Part shown: positions 10,405 through 18,823 of the stretch, one piece after another | How the letters are laid out: each line of letters opens with the position of its first letter | Numbering within the stretch: position 1 is the stretch's first letter | Assembly (NCBI GenBank): GCA_013286325.1 | Contig: JABDFZ010000001.1 | Span: 1 to 64,000, forward strand | Origin: Bacteroidota bacterium | GTDB taxonomy: Bacteria; Bacteroidota; Bacteroidia; Sphingobacteriales; Sphingobacteriaceae | Length of the DNA: 64,000 nucleotides | Reading direction: 5' to 3' | The notes under the pieces: model-generated | The model's database searches: none | What the model saw: only the letters and a program-made list of their open reading frames with translations | Told to the model about the DNA's origin: nothing | Made by a program: the position numbers and the translations under genes

Positions 10405-11286
10405 ATGAATAAATTTTATGGGACTGGAGTAGCCATTATTACTCCTTTTCGACCAGACGGGCAGGTTGATTACGATGCTTTAGGAAAGCTCATCAACCAT
10501 TTAATTGACGGAGGTGTGGATTACATCGCTTCATTGGGAACTACCGGTGAGAGCGCCACCCTGAACAGTGATGAACGAAAGCAAGTTTGGGAATTTACTT
10601 CAAGAGCAGTTAATGGCCGTATTAATTTGATTGCAGGTATAGGGGGTAATAACACGCTTGAGCTTGTTGAGCAAATAAAGCAGTTTAATATTCCGGGTTA
10701 TGATGCTATATTATCGGCAAGCCCACATTATAACAAACCCACCCAGGAGGGCATTTATCAGCATTACAAAGCCATTGCCGAAGTTGCGCCTTTGCCAATA
10801 ATATTATACAATGTACCCAGCCGTACAGGTAGTAATATAGCTGCAGAGACCACCATTAGGCTTGCCAATGATTTTAAAAACATTATAGGTATAAAAGAAG
10901 CATCAGGTAATTTTGATCAGCTTAACCAGATAGCACGCGATAAACCGGAAGGTTTCCTGCTGATATCAGGTGATGATCCGATCAGCCTGCCAATAATAGC
11001 TTTAGGTGGTGCAGGCTTAATTTCTGTAACAGGGAATGCTTTGCCAAAGCAAACATCTGATATGATAAAAGCTTGCCTTGCAGGTGATTTTAAAACAGGT
11101 CAAAAACTACACTCACAATTAATTGATTTTACAAGGCTAATGTTTGTTGAAGGCAGCCCGGCAGGTGTAAAAACCGCGCTTAAGCATTTGGGCTTTTGTG
11201 ACGATGTTGTGCGCCTTCCGCTGGTACAAGTGAGCAAGGCTACTGCTGAGAAAATTATAGCGGAGACTAATAGAATTACAGGATAA
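10405..11286 (+). CDS. dapA: 4-hydroxy-tetrahydrodipicolinate synthase DapA
   Basis: DapA condenses pyruvate with aspartate semialdehyde, the first committed step to lysine and meso-diaminopimelate. The 293-aa TIM barrel carries the Schiff-base lysine in IGIKEASG (Lys164), the Tyr135 of YNVPSRTG with Arg140, the GTTGES pyruvate-binding loop (residues 45-50) and Tyr109. This links to MurE in the window, whose DNPR motif indicates it adds meso-diaminopimelate. A TATCTTAG box lies about 20 bp before the ATG. Confidence 0.96.
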   Translation: MNKFYGTGVAIITPFRPDGQVDYDALGKLINHLIDGGVDYIASLGTTGESATLNSDERKQVWEFTSRAVNGRINLIAGIGGNNTLELVEQIKQFNIPGYDAILSASPHYNKPTQEGIYQHYKAIAEVAPLPIILYNVPSRTGSNIAAETTIRLANDFKNIIGIKEASGNFDQLNQIARDKPEGFLLISGDDPISLPIIALGGAGLISVTGNALPKQTSDMIKACLAGDFKTGQKLHSQLIDFTRLMFVEGSPAGVKTALKHLGFCDDVVRLPLVQVSKATAEKIIAETNRITG

Positions 11287-11316
11287 ATAAGATGATCCTT
11301 CTAATCAGGCTTTAAT

Positions 11317-11352
11317 AAAAAACCCGTTTCGAAATCCGAAACGGGTTTTTTA
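11317..11352. terminator. Bidirectional terminator between dapA and the Hc1-like gene
   Basis: AAAAAACCCGTTTCG and CGAAACGGGTTTTTT form a long perfect stem with a five-base loop, with T runs on the 3' side of either strand. It serves the convergent dapA and histone-like genes. Confidence 0.9.
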
Positions 11353-11379
11353 CATAAAGTAAAGTATATTCTTTACTCC

Positions 11380-11556
11380 CTAGGCTTTGTTTTTTGCCTC
11401 CTGTACTTCAAGGCGGATCGCCTGGGCTAAATTTTTCAGGTCCTGCATACCTTTTCTTACACGGGTTCCAGCAGCGCTGTTGCCCTTTGTGTAAAATTTG
11501 TCAGCATCTGCTTCCAACGATGCTACCAGTTCTTTTACTTCGTTAAATTTTTTCAT
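11380..11556 (-). CDS. Histone H1-like Hc1 family protein
   Basis: This 58-aa gene is easily missed because of its size. The product is Lys-rich and helical: MKKFNEVKELVASLEADA, then KFYTKGNSAAGTRVRKGMQ, ending QEAKNKA. The KGNSAAGTRVRKGMQ core is the strongly conserved part of the short Bacteroidota Hc1-like proteins. These are presumed small DNA-binding nucleoid proteins; the family link to chlamydial Hc1 is by sequence similarity. It shares a bidirectional terminator with dapA and is followed upstream by a very AT-rich spacer that probably contains its promoter. Confidence 0.85.
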   Translation of the reverse strand: MKKFNEVKELVASLEADADKFYTKGNSAAGTRVRKGMQDLKNLAQAIRLEVQEAKNKA

Positions 11557-11883
11557 TTCAGTTACTCCTTTTTTAATATTGAGGTTTATTGTTTTATAAA
11601 GCTAATCTAAAATGTTTTTTCTTAATTAAAAACTTTTGAGAAAGAAAAATAATGCCTTTAAAGTGGTTTTTTTCAACATTTTTAACCCCGATACTGTATT
11701 ATTAATATATTTAATACTATTTATAATATATTGTATATTATTTTATATGTGATATAATTTTACAGTATTTTAATATAAATTTCATAATAATTGAAAACAA
11801 GAAAATAATCGGTAAAAAATTCATCCAATATTTCAATTTTATAGCCATTTAAATATTACCAATAAAATCTCATTGTGTCATTT
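11557..11883. other. Very AT-rich spacer, no gene
   Basis: The 327-bp spacer separates the Hc1-like gene from the GH125 gene, both leftward. Its middle (about 11690-11800) is almost pure A/T with repeated TATTATTAATATATTTAATA-like runs, a region likely to be curved or easily melted. I see no hairpin terminator for the GH125 gene in it and no open frame. Confidence 0.5.
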
Positions 11884-13299
11884 TCACAATATATCTGGGT
11901 AATATTTATGCACTTTAATTATTAATTCGCCGAATAAAGTATTTGCCCATGCAAACCATTTTCGCGTAAAATCTGCTGCATTATCCTTATTAAATGATTC
12001 GTGCATAAAGCCTGTCCCGGCATGGGTATTTTTAAGCCATTTGATGCATTTCGCGATTTCGGCCTTATCAGTAGAGGTTAATGCCCGCATAATTATGCTC
12101 ATAGGCCATATATAATTTAAGCCGACGTGCGGGCCGCCGATACCTTCAGCTGCTTTACCTTTAAAGAAGTAAGGATTAGCTTCGCTTAAAACCATACGAC
12201 GGGTATTTATATAAAGCGGATCATGTTCCGAAAGGGCACCCAGGTAAGGCAATGCCAGTAAGCTTGGAACATTTGAATCATCCATAAATAATTGATTTCC
12301 GAAGCCGTCAACCTCGTAAGCCAACACCTTGCCGTAAACCGGGTGTTGAGCCGTTGCATATTTTTGCAGGGCATGGGCAACTTCGGCAGCCAAAGCTTTA
12401 CAGGCATCAGCTGTAGCTTTATCTTTGCCAATCTTCTCATACATCTCCCCCATCTGGTACAGGCTTACAACTGCAAAATAATTTGATGGGATGAGGAACG
12501 GATAAATAGTAGCATCATCCGATGGACGGAATACTGAACAGATTAAACCTACAGGTTTTATTGGATTTCCATAACCGCTTAGTGGCGCAGTATCTGTAGA
12601 GACCTCTGTCTTTCTTTGAAAATGATATGGCCCTTTCCCGGTTTTGCGTTGCTGCTCTTTAAAAGTAGCAATAATTGTTTTACCTGCCTTTTGCCAGTTC
12701 TCATCAAAAAAACTACTATCACCGCTTATCTGCCAATAATGAAATGCAAGCCGCACAGGATAGCATAAAGAGTCTATCTCCCATTTACGCTCATGCAGTT
12801 CAAGTTTCATATCAGTGCGGTCGCTATCCCACTCGCTGCCCGTAGGGCCCTCGTTAAAGGCATTGGCATAAGGATCTATCTGGATATAATTGGCCTGGCG
12901 GTTAAGTACACCTTTTATCAGGTTCTTTAATTCAGGATCATTCTTTATCAACGGCAAATATGGCCAAACCTGTGCCGATGAATCGCGCATCCACATAGCG
13001 TTTATATCGCCGGTGATAACAAAAGTATCAGGCCTGCCATTTTTTTCGGAATAGTTTACAGTTGTATCTAATGTATTTGGGTAGCAGTTTTCGAAAAGCC
13101 ATGCCAGTTCGGGATCTTTAATAGCTGCTTTTACGCTTTTAATTGTTGCCTCAACTGCCTTGCTGGTAAACTTCCGGTCGGCCAGTTTCGGGCGTTTGCT
13201 TTCAAAAGCTGCGGTAGCAAACCAGTCGGGCTTAAGACCAAGACCTAAACCTGCAGTAGTTACACCATTTATTTTGATAAAATTTCTTCGGGATAGCAT
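11884..13299 (-). CDS. Glycoside hydrolase family 125 (exo-alpha-1,6-mannosidase-like), Tat exported
   Basis: GH125 enzymes remove terminal alpha-1,6-mannose without a metal. The 471-aa protein shows the family's signatures: GDINAMWMRDSSAQVWPY (about residues 96-113), the ANAFNEGPTGSEWDSDRTDM segment (about 144-163) and a late IGGPHVGLNYIWPMS. The N terminus has a twin-arginine motif (SRRNFIK) with a short hydrophobic stretch, so it is probably exported folded through Tat. No other glycan gene (SusCD, other GH) is adjacent, so the polysaccharide target is unclear. The ATG start fits the Tat signal. Confidence 0.88.
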   Translation of the reverse strand: MLSRRNFIKINGVTTAGLGLGLKPDWFATAAFESKRPKLADRKFTSKAVEATIKSVKAAIKDPELAWLFENCYPNTLDTTVNYSEKNGRPDTFVITGDINAMWMRDSSAQVWPYLPLIKNDPELKNLIKGVLNRQANYIQIDPYANAFNEGPTGSEWDSDRTDMKLELHERKWEIDSLCYPVRLAFHYWQISGDSSFFDENWQKAGKTIIATFKEQQRKTGKGPYHFQRKTEVSTDTAPLSGYGNPIKPVGLICSVFRPSDDATIYPFLIPSNYFAVVSLYQMGEMYEKIGKDKATADACKALAAEVAHALQKYATAQHPVYGKVLAYEVDGFGNQLFMDDSNVPSLLALPYLGALSEHDPLYINTRRMVLSEANPYFFKGKAAEGIGGPHVGLNYIWPMSIIMRALTSTDKAEIAKCIKWLKNTHAGTGFMHESFNKDNAADFTRKWFAWANTLFGELIIKVHKYYPDIL

Positions 13300-13328
13300 A
13301 GAGTTTTCAATTGGTAAGCAGTAAAAAT

Positions 13329-13358
13329 AAAAAAGCCTTCCGGATTACCGAAAGGCTT
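13329..13358 (-). terminator. Terminator after the alpha-oxoamine synthase gene
   Basis: AAGCCTT-C-CGG and CCG-A-AAGGCTT pair with one internal mismatch around an ATTA loop; on the minus strand the stem is followed by a T run. It separates the synthase gene from GH125. Confidence 0.75.
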
Positions 13359-13387
13359 ATTAAATTAATTTCAAAAGCTGATGTTAC

Positions 13388-14632
13388 TTACGCTACCACC
13401 AACTTATTCTCTTTATAAAATCCTGCTTTTAGTTTTTCAGCCATTTCGCTGTAAGCATCCAGCGTACGTTGAACATCCTCCAGGCTATGCGCAGCCGTGG
13501 GTATAAGCCTTAGCAAGATCAATCCTTTAGGGATTACAGGGTATATTACTATTGAGCAGAAAATACCATAATTTTCGCGCAGGTCGCGGGTTAAGGCGGT
13601 GGCTTCGTATAAGTCGCCTTCCAGTATAACCGGAGTAACCATAGTATTAGTTACACCTAAATTAAAGCCGCGTTCTCTTAATCCTTTTTGAAGTGTATTT
13701 GATATTTCCCAAAGTTTTTCGCGTAACTGCGGTTGTGATTTTAATAGTTCAAAGCGTTTTTTCAACCCTATTACCATTGGCATGGGTAATGCTTTGGCAA
13801 ATATCTGCGACCGCATGTTGTACCGTAAATAATCAACAATTTCTTTATCAGCAGCTACAAAGGCCCCAATTCCAGCCATTGATTTTGCGAAGGTGCCAAA
13901 GTAAACATCAGTTCCTTCAATGCAACCCTGTTCTTCATGCGTACCAGCACCAGTTTTACCCATTGTGCCGAAACCATGCGCGTCATCAACTAATATGCGG
14001 AAGTTAAATTTTTTCTTTAGATCGATGATTTCCTTTAGTTTTCCCTGTGCACCAGACATGCCGAAAACACCTTCAGTTATCAGCAATATGCCACCACCGG
14101 TTTGTTCTACCAGTTTGGTAGCGCGTTCCAATTGCTTTTCACAGCTTTCCAAATCGTTATGCTGATATACATAGCGTTTGCCCATGTGCATCCTTAAACC
14201 ATCAATAATACAGGCATGCGATTCGGCATCGTATACAATTACATCATTGCGGTCAACAAGTGTATCTATTATCGAGACCATTCCCTGGTAGCCGTAATTC
14301 AGTAAATAAGCGTCTTCTTTACCTACAAATTCGGCAAGGCTCTGCTCGAGTTCCTCATGATGTATGGAATTACCCGACATCATACGTGCACCCATTGGAT
14401 ATGCCATACCATAGTCGGCAGCGGCTTGTGCATCGGCTTTTCTTACTTCCGGGTGATTGGCTAAGCCCAGGTAGTTATTCAAGCTCCAAACCAAATGCTC
14501 TTTTCCATTGAATTGCATGTGAGGCCCTATTTCTCCTTCGAGCTTAGGATAAGAAAAATATCCATGTGACCATTTTTGATGTTGCCCCAATGGGCCGCCC
14601 ATGTTTTTTGCTATTTTATTGAAGATATCCAA
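13388..14632 (-). CDS. Alpha-oxoamine synthase, probable serine palmitoyltransferase
   Basis: The 414-aa protein belongs to the PLP-dependent alpha-oxoamine synthases, which join an amino acid and an acyl-CoA. The PLP lysine lies in GTFAKSMAG (Lys250) and the PLP-binding DDAHG at 216-220. Family choices are serine palmitoyltransferase, KBL (2-amino-3-ketobutyrate ligase) and BioF. Bacteroidota of this type make sphingolipids, and the N-terminal layout (HGYFSYPKLEGEIGP, NNYLGLANHP) resembles the phylum's serine palmitoyltransferase, so that is favoured. No biotin or threonine-degradation gene is nearby. Starts at ATG with a normal N terminus. Confidence 0.75.
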   Translation of the reverse strand: MDIFNKIAKNMGGPLGQHQKWSHGYFSYPKLEGEIGPHMQFNGKEHLVWSLNNYLGLANHPEVRKADAQAAADYGMAYPMGARMMSGNSIHHEELEQSLAEFVGKEDAYLLNYGYQGMVSIIDTLVDRNDVIVYDAESHACIIDGLRMHMGKRYVYQHNDLESCEKQLERATKLVEQTGGGILLITEGVFGMSGAQGKLKEIIDLKKKFNFRILVDDAHGFGTMGKTGAGTHEEQGCIEGTDVYFGTFAKSMAGIGAFVAADKEIVDYLRYNMRSQIFAKALPMPMVIGLKKRFELLKSQPQLREKLWEISNTLQKGLRERGFNLGVTNTMVTPVILEGDLYEATALTRDLRENYGIFCSIVIYPVIPKGLILLRLIPTAAHSLEDVQRTLDAYSEMAEKLKAGFYKENKLVVA

Positions 14633-14734
14633 ACCGCTAATCTTTATTGTTTTCTAAATGTACAAATATAGCTGTTAAAGTGCGCAGTAACAATCATTAT
14701 TACTTTTTATAATAGGCTATAATGTTAGTGATTT

Positions 14735-14882
14735 GAGACCAGAGATTGGAGGTTAGTTTCTTTCAAGCGGGATAGCACCGTATACATTTATAAAAAAGCC
14801 TTGCAAAACTTGCAAGGCTCTATATAGATACAATTAGGAATTTACTTTTTGAACCTTCGGATTAAAACTAACCTCTGGTCTC
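14735..14882. repeat. Inverted repeat enclosing the ftsZ terminator
   Basis: GAGACCAGAG and GTTAGTTT, split by a 7-base insert (14735-14759), are the reverse complement of AAACTAACCTCTGGTCTC (14865-14882). The pair encloses a spacer with the ftsZ terminator. Words like ATCTCTGATCTCCAACCTC recur near 24056-24077, and looser forms near 35140 and 41545, suggesting a spreading spacer repeat family. Confidence 0.55.
14792..14819 (-). terminator. Terminator of ftsZ and the dcw cluster
   Basis: AGCCTTGCAA-AAC-TTGCAAGGCT is a perfect 10-bp stem with a three-base loop; on the minus strand a run of T residues follows. It closes the long leftward division operon. Confidence 0.9.
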
Positions 14883-14902
14883 TCATCTCTGATTAACTAA
14901 AC

Positions 14903-16492
14903 TTAATCCACGTTATCGTGCAGGAATGAATTATTATTCCTGATCTCTGTATTTCCTTCATTATCCGGCAATAGAGAGAACCTGGAAACATGGCTTTCAT
15001 CAGATGCAGGAGTTTGCTGTAGTGCTATTTCCTTGCGTTTGTAAGCTGGCACACTTTCCATTTCCTGTATGTTACCGCTGCGCAGTTTCATGCTCAGGTC
15101 TTTAAGCCTCATGATGCGCTCACGCGATTTACGTAATTGCTCTTCGATGGACTCATCAGTTTTATTATCATCGGCACCAACTACGACTTCGGGTTCTTTT
15201 TCCGGCTCAGGAGCAGGAGTGAAATTTTGCATCTCAACAGGTTCCGAAATCCTGAAAGTCATTTCAGGTACATCAGATACTTCTGCTTCAGCAGGCTGAT
15301 CTTCTTCAGCCATTAAATTATGTTTTACTACCGAAGGCTCTTCATTACGTGCAGCAAACAGATCGAACAGGCCGGTTTGTTTTGGCTGCTCGTCTTTCAC
15401 TTTCATGTATGGTTCCGTAACCGCATCGGGTTTAACCGCAGTTATAAATTCATTCACCGGTTTAGCTTTGGGCTCAGTTTCCGGCACAAGCATCGAAACA
15501 ATTTTCTTGCTGCTTTGCTCTTTTTCGCGCTCGTCCTTGGTTTGGAAACCAGTAGCAATTATTGTAACTGATATTTTATCTCCCAAATTCTCATCGATGC
15601 AATTACCCCATATAAGGTCAGCAGCCAGGCCAGCTTCTTCCTGTATGTAATCGGTAATAACACTTACCTCATCCATAGTAACTTCTTTGCTGCCCGAGCT
15701 GATGTTCAGCAGGATATACCTTGCACCTTCAATTTCATTATCTTTTAATAATGGCGATGACAATGCACCTTCAACGGCTTTTAATGCACGGTTCTCACCT
15801 TCGGCGGATGAGCTTCCCATTATTGATACGCCGCTGTCTTTCATCACTGTGCGCACATCTTTAAAGTCGACGTTGATATAGCCGGGCAATGTGATAATTT
15901 CGGCAATTCCTTTTGCGGCAGTTGTCAAAATATTATCAGCCTGCGCAAATGCAGAACCCAAAGTAAGGTTGCCGAAAATCTGACGCAGCCTGTCGTTCGA
16001 GATCACCAGGAATGAATCGACATGCTTTTTCAACTCTTCCATACCCGCATCGGCCTGCAGCTTACGGCGTTTCCCTTCAAATGCGAACGGGGTAGTTATA
16101 ATACCAACGGTTAATATATCCAGTTCGCGGGCAGCCTTTGCTATAATGGGGCTTGCGCCTGTACCTGTGCCACCACCCATACCAGCTGTTATAAACAACA
16201 TCTTGGTGTTGGAACCCAGCATTTGTTTTATATCGTCAATATTTTCGATAGCCGAATTTTTTCCAACTTCGGGTATTGAGCCAGCGCCCATACCTTCGGT
16301 AAGGCTTGCACCTAACTGCACTTTATTAGGGATAGGACTTAACTCCAATGCCTGGGCATCGGTATTGCAAATAATGAAGTCCACACCGGTAATCCCTTGT
16401 CTGTACATGTGGTTTACCGCATTACCCCCGCCGCCGCCAACACCAATTACTTTAATGATGGACGACTTTTCTTTTAACATTTCAAACTGCAT
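14903..16492 (-). CDS. ftsZ: Cell division protein FtsZ
   Basis: FtsZ is the tubulin-like GTPase that forms the division ring. The GTP-binding signature GGGTGTGAS lies at residues 106-114 and the T7 loop NVDFKDV (Asp210 and Asp213) that completes GTP hydrolysis in the next subunit is intact. At 529 aa it is longer than the E. coli protein because of an acidic, low-complexity linker (about 320-495), common in this phylum. It ends RNNNSFLHDNVD, the likely partner-binding tail. Its 125-bp upstream spacer contains DnaA-box-like sites; a terminator follows the stop. Confidence 0.97.
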   Translation of the reverse strand: MQFEMLKEKSSIIKVIGVGGGGGNAVNHMYRQGITGVDFIICNTDAQALELSPIPNKVQLGASLTEGMGAGSIPEVGKNSAIENIDDIKQMLGSNTKMLFITAGMGGGTGTGASPIIAKAARELDILTVGIITTPFAFEGKRRKLQADAGMEELKKHVDSFLVISNDRLRQIFGNLTLGSAFAQADNILTTAAKGIAEIITLPGYINVDFKDVRTVMKDSGVSIMGSSSAEGENRALKAVEGALSSPLLKDNEIEGARYILLNISSGSKEVTMDEVSVITDYIQEEAGLAADLIWGNCIDENLGDKISVTIIATGFQTKDEREKEQSSKKIVSMLVPETEPKAKPVNEFITAVKPDAVTEPYMKVKDEQPKQTGLFDLFAARNEEPSVVKHNLMAEEDQPAEAEVSDVPEMTFRISEPVEMQNFTPAPEPEKEPEVVVGADDNKTDESIEEQLRKSRERIMRLKDLSMKLRSGNIQEMESVPAYKRKEIALQQTPASDESHVSRFSLLPDNEGNTEIRNNNSFLHDNVD

Positions 16493-16557
16493 AATGCTTA
16501 TTTCCAGTTATATGTGATTGACGAATAAACAGATTTCTCTATTGTAATATTATGACA

Positions 16558-16598
16558 TTTTCCACAGTACTTATCCACATTTGTCAATATGTGGAAAG
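16558..16598. promoter_or_regulatory. DnaA-box-like sites upstream of ftsZ
   Basis: TTATCCACA at 16571-16579 matches the DnaA box TTWTNCACA exactly; TTTTCCACA at 16558-16566 also fits; and 16590-16598 reads CTTTCCACA on the minus strand (one mismatch). All lie in the ftsA-ftsZ spacer, 66-106 bp before the ftsZ ATG, where a separate ftsZ promoter could be controlled. Confidence 0.5.
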
Positions 16599-16617
16599 AT
16601 TGCACCAATGTGAATAA

Positions 16618-17961
16618 TTATTTCAAAAAGTCTTCATCTTTAATATCATCCTTAATAAAACGCTTACCGCTTTCTAATAATTTACCCAGCAACCCAAACT
16701 TTCTATCTTCGGTATACCTTGGTTTTGCCACTTTAACATCCTCGGCAACAGGCACATAATCATTGTATTCCATTTTCTGGATACCTTTTATTAGCAGGCC
16801 TATACCAGTAGCAAAAGTCGGGCTTTGCAATTCCTCATAAACGTTTTTCGGAAGCATTTCATTTTTGGCTAAATGCTCGTTCGGGTAACCTACGCGGCAA
16901 TCCAACCCGGTAACATACTCAACCAGTTGCGACAGATGCTTTAATTGTGCACCACCACCGGTGATCACTATACCGGCTATTAGCTTTTTCTCATACCCGG
17001 ATGATTTTATCTCATAATAAACGTGCTCCACAATTTCTTCCATACGCGCCTGGATCACAAAAGCAAGGTTTTTTACCGAGATCTCTTTGGGTTCGCGACC
17101 ACGCAGACCCGGAACACAAACAATCTCATTTTCCTTATTTTCATCAGCCAAAGCCGATCCGAAACGCACTTTTAATTGCTCAGCTATGTTACGCATTACC
17201 GAACAACCCTCACGGATATCTTCGGTTACGCTATTACCTCCAAACGGTATAACCGCAGTATGGCGTATAATCCCCTCATGGAAAATTGCCACATCCGTTG
17301 TGCCACCGCCAATATCAACCAGTACCACACCTGCCTCTTTTTCCTCATCGCTCAATACAGATTCAGAAGAAGCTAAAGGCTCTAAAGTCAGTTCTTCGCT
17401 TTGAAGGCCTGCTTTGTTTACACATTTCACTATGTTTTTTATGGCAGTAACCTGGCCCGAAATAATATGGAAGTTAGCCTCAAGCCGTACCCCTGCCATC
17501 CCTATCGGGTCTTTTATCCCCGGCTCATTATCTACCGTAAATTCCTGCGGTAAAACATGAATGATCTCCTCGCCCGGAGGCATTACCAGGTTATACATAT
17601 CCTCAACCAGCTTATCAATATCCTTACGGGATATCTCTGATTGCAGATCGCGACGGGTAATTAATCCGCGGTGTTGTAAGCTTTTTATATGCTGCCCCGC
17701 AATACCCACGTTCACTACTTTTATCTCCACGTTCGATTGCGTGCCTGCAACGTCAACTGCCTGGCTTATGCCTTGTACCGTTTTATCGATATTTGAAACC
17801 ATGCCGCGGGTTACACCGGCCGATTCGGCTTTGCCAATGCCCAATACTTCTATTTTGCCGTTTTTGCTCCTGCGTCCAACAATGGCACATATTTTAGTTG
17901 TGCCAATGTCCAATCCCACTACTATTGGTGAGCTTTTTTCCTGGGTTGAAGTTTTGTCCAT
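16618..17961 (-). CDS. ftsA: Cell division protein FtsA
   Basis: FtsA is the actin-like ATPase that ties FtsZ filaments to the membrane. The 447-aa protein begins with VVGLDIGTTKICAIVG (phosphate-1 loop, about residues 14-29), has the later VDIGGGTTDVAIF phosphate-2 motif (about 215-227) and the GIVITGGGAQL adenosine motif (about 335). The C-terminal amphipathic stretch (LGKLLESGKRFIKDD) fits the membrane-targeting helix. It ends 125 bp before ftsZ and begins one base after the ftsQ stop. Confidence 0.95.
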   Translation of the reverse strand: MDKTSTQEKSSPIVVGLDIGTTKICAIVGRRSKNGKIEVLGIGKAESAGVTRGMVSNIDKTVQGISQAVDVAGTQSNVEIKVVNVGIAGQHIKSLQHRGLITRRDLQSEISRKDIDKLVEDMYNLVMPPGEEIIHVLPQEFTVDNEPGIKDPIGMAGVRLEANFHIISGQVTAIKNIVKCVNKAGLQSEELTLEPLASSESVLSDEEKEAGVVLVDIGGGTTDVAIFHEGIIRHTAVIPFGGNSVTEDIREGCSVMRNIAEQLKVRFGSALADENKENEIVCVPGLRGREPKEISVKNLAFVIQARMEEIVEHVYYEIKSSGYEKKLIAGIVITGGGAQLKHLSQLVEYVTGLDCRVGYPNEHLAKNEMLPKNVYEELQSPTFATGIGLLIKGIQKMEYNDYVPVAEDVKVAKPRYTEDRKFGLLGKLLESGKRFIKDDIKDEDFLK

Positions 17962-17962
17962 A

Positions 17963-18823
17963 TTAATTCCTATTTAGAGATGTGTCCTTAATCGCTTTCG
18001 TTGTATCATTAACTGCCAATTTTGCCTTTAATGAATCTTTCTTTATATTCTCGTTCTTAACACCAACCACCTGGTTGGCATATTTTACATTAATTATTTT
18101 ATAAGCATCCCAGCCTACTAACGGCAAGGCCTTTTTGTAAAAGACAAGCAGGTTATGAAACTTACTGTCCAATGAATCTGCATGGCCAAGCAGGATGCGG
18201 TTATTGCCTACCCGTGGTATTAATTCAATTTCATGATCTTTATTTACATAGATCTGTGCTATTTGCGCGTCCCATAACGAATCTTTCCTTATGTAATCAG
18301 CAGTCTTAAAAAGTTCTGCTGCTGTTACCGTATGTAAAGTATCAACCCTGTTAGCAAAAAGCTCGTCGATATATCCGTTAGCTACCAATACCCTTGCGGT
18401 AAAATTTGCAGATAAGGGGATCTTTAACCCATGCTGATCTACATAAAAATCCTGGTCAAAACGGTTCATCACCCTTAAAATTGGTTGCCGCTGGCTTATC
18501 TCAACATTTATAATCCCATCCATATCGGCGTATACCTTTGCAAACTCTATAAACGGATTATCCTTTAACTTTTTCTCGAGTGCATTTATATTAATGCTTT
18601 CCATCCTGCGACCAATCAACGCCTTGCTGTTTACCTGTAAAATATGGTCGACCTCTTGCCTGTCGATAAAATACTGGTTACCCGGGATATAAATTTTAAC
18701 GTCCTTGCACAGCACTTCGCTTTTCTTGCTTTCAATAAAACTCATCAATACAACCAAGCCGCCAAAGCATATAATCCATGCAAGGCTTATCAGCAAAGGC
18801 TTCCAGAATCGTTTTTTAAACAT
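17963..18823 (-). CDS. ftsQ: Cell division protein FtsQ
   Basis: FtsQ/DivIB is a bitopic protein linking early and late divisome proteins. The 286-aa protein has one membrane segment near residues 10-28 (LLISLAWIICFGGLVVLMSF), then a POTRA-like domain (VKIYIPGNQYFIDRQEVDHIL) and a beta-rich periplasmic domain. Sequence similarity to other FtsQ is weak, as usual, but the place between murC and ftsA settles it. The start overlaps the end of murC by 8 bp, implying coupled translation. Confidence 0.88.
   Translation of the reverse strand: MFKKRFWKPLLISLAWIICFGGLVVLMSFIESKKSEVLCKDVKIYIPGNQYFIDRQEVDHILQVNSKALIGRRMESININALEKKLKDNPFIEFAKVYADMDGIINVEISQRQPILRVMNRFDQDFYVDQHGLKIPLSANFTARVLVANGYIDELFANRVDTLHTVTAAELFKTADYIRKDSLWDAQIAQIYVNKDHEIELIPRVGNNRILLGHADSLDSKFHNLLVFYKKALPLVGWDAYKIINVKYANQVVGVKNENIKKDSLKAKLAVNDTTKAIKDTSLNRN

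Noticed and set aside
15069..16517. Several plus-strand frames of 60-125 aa opposite ftsZ
   Set aside because: They are shadows of the long conserved ftsZ gene on the other strand; no motifs or start signals of their own.
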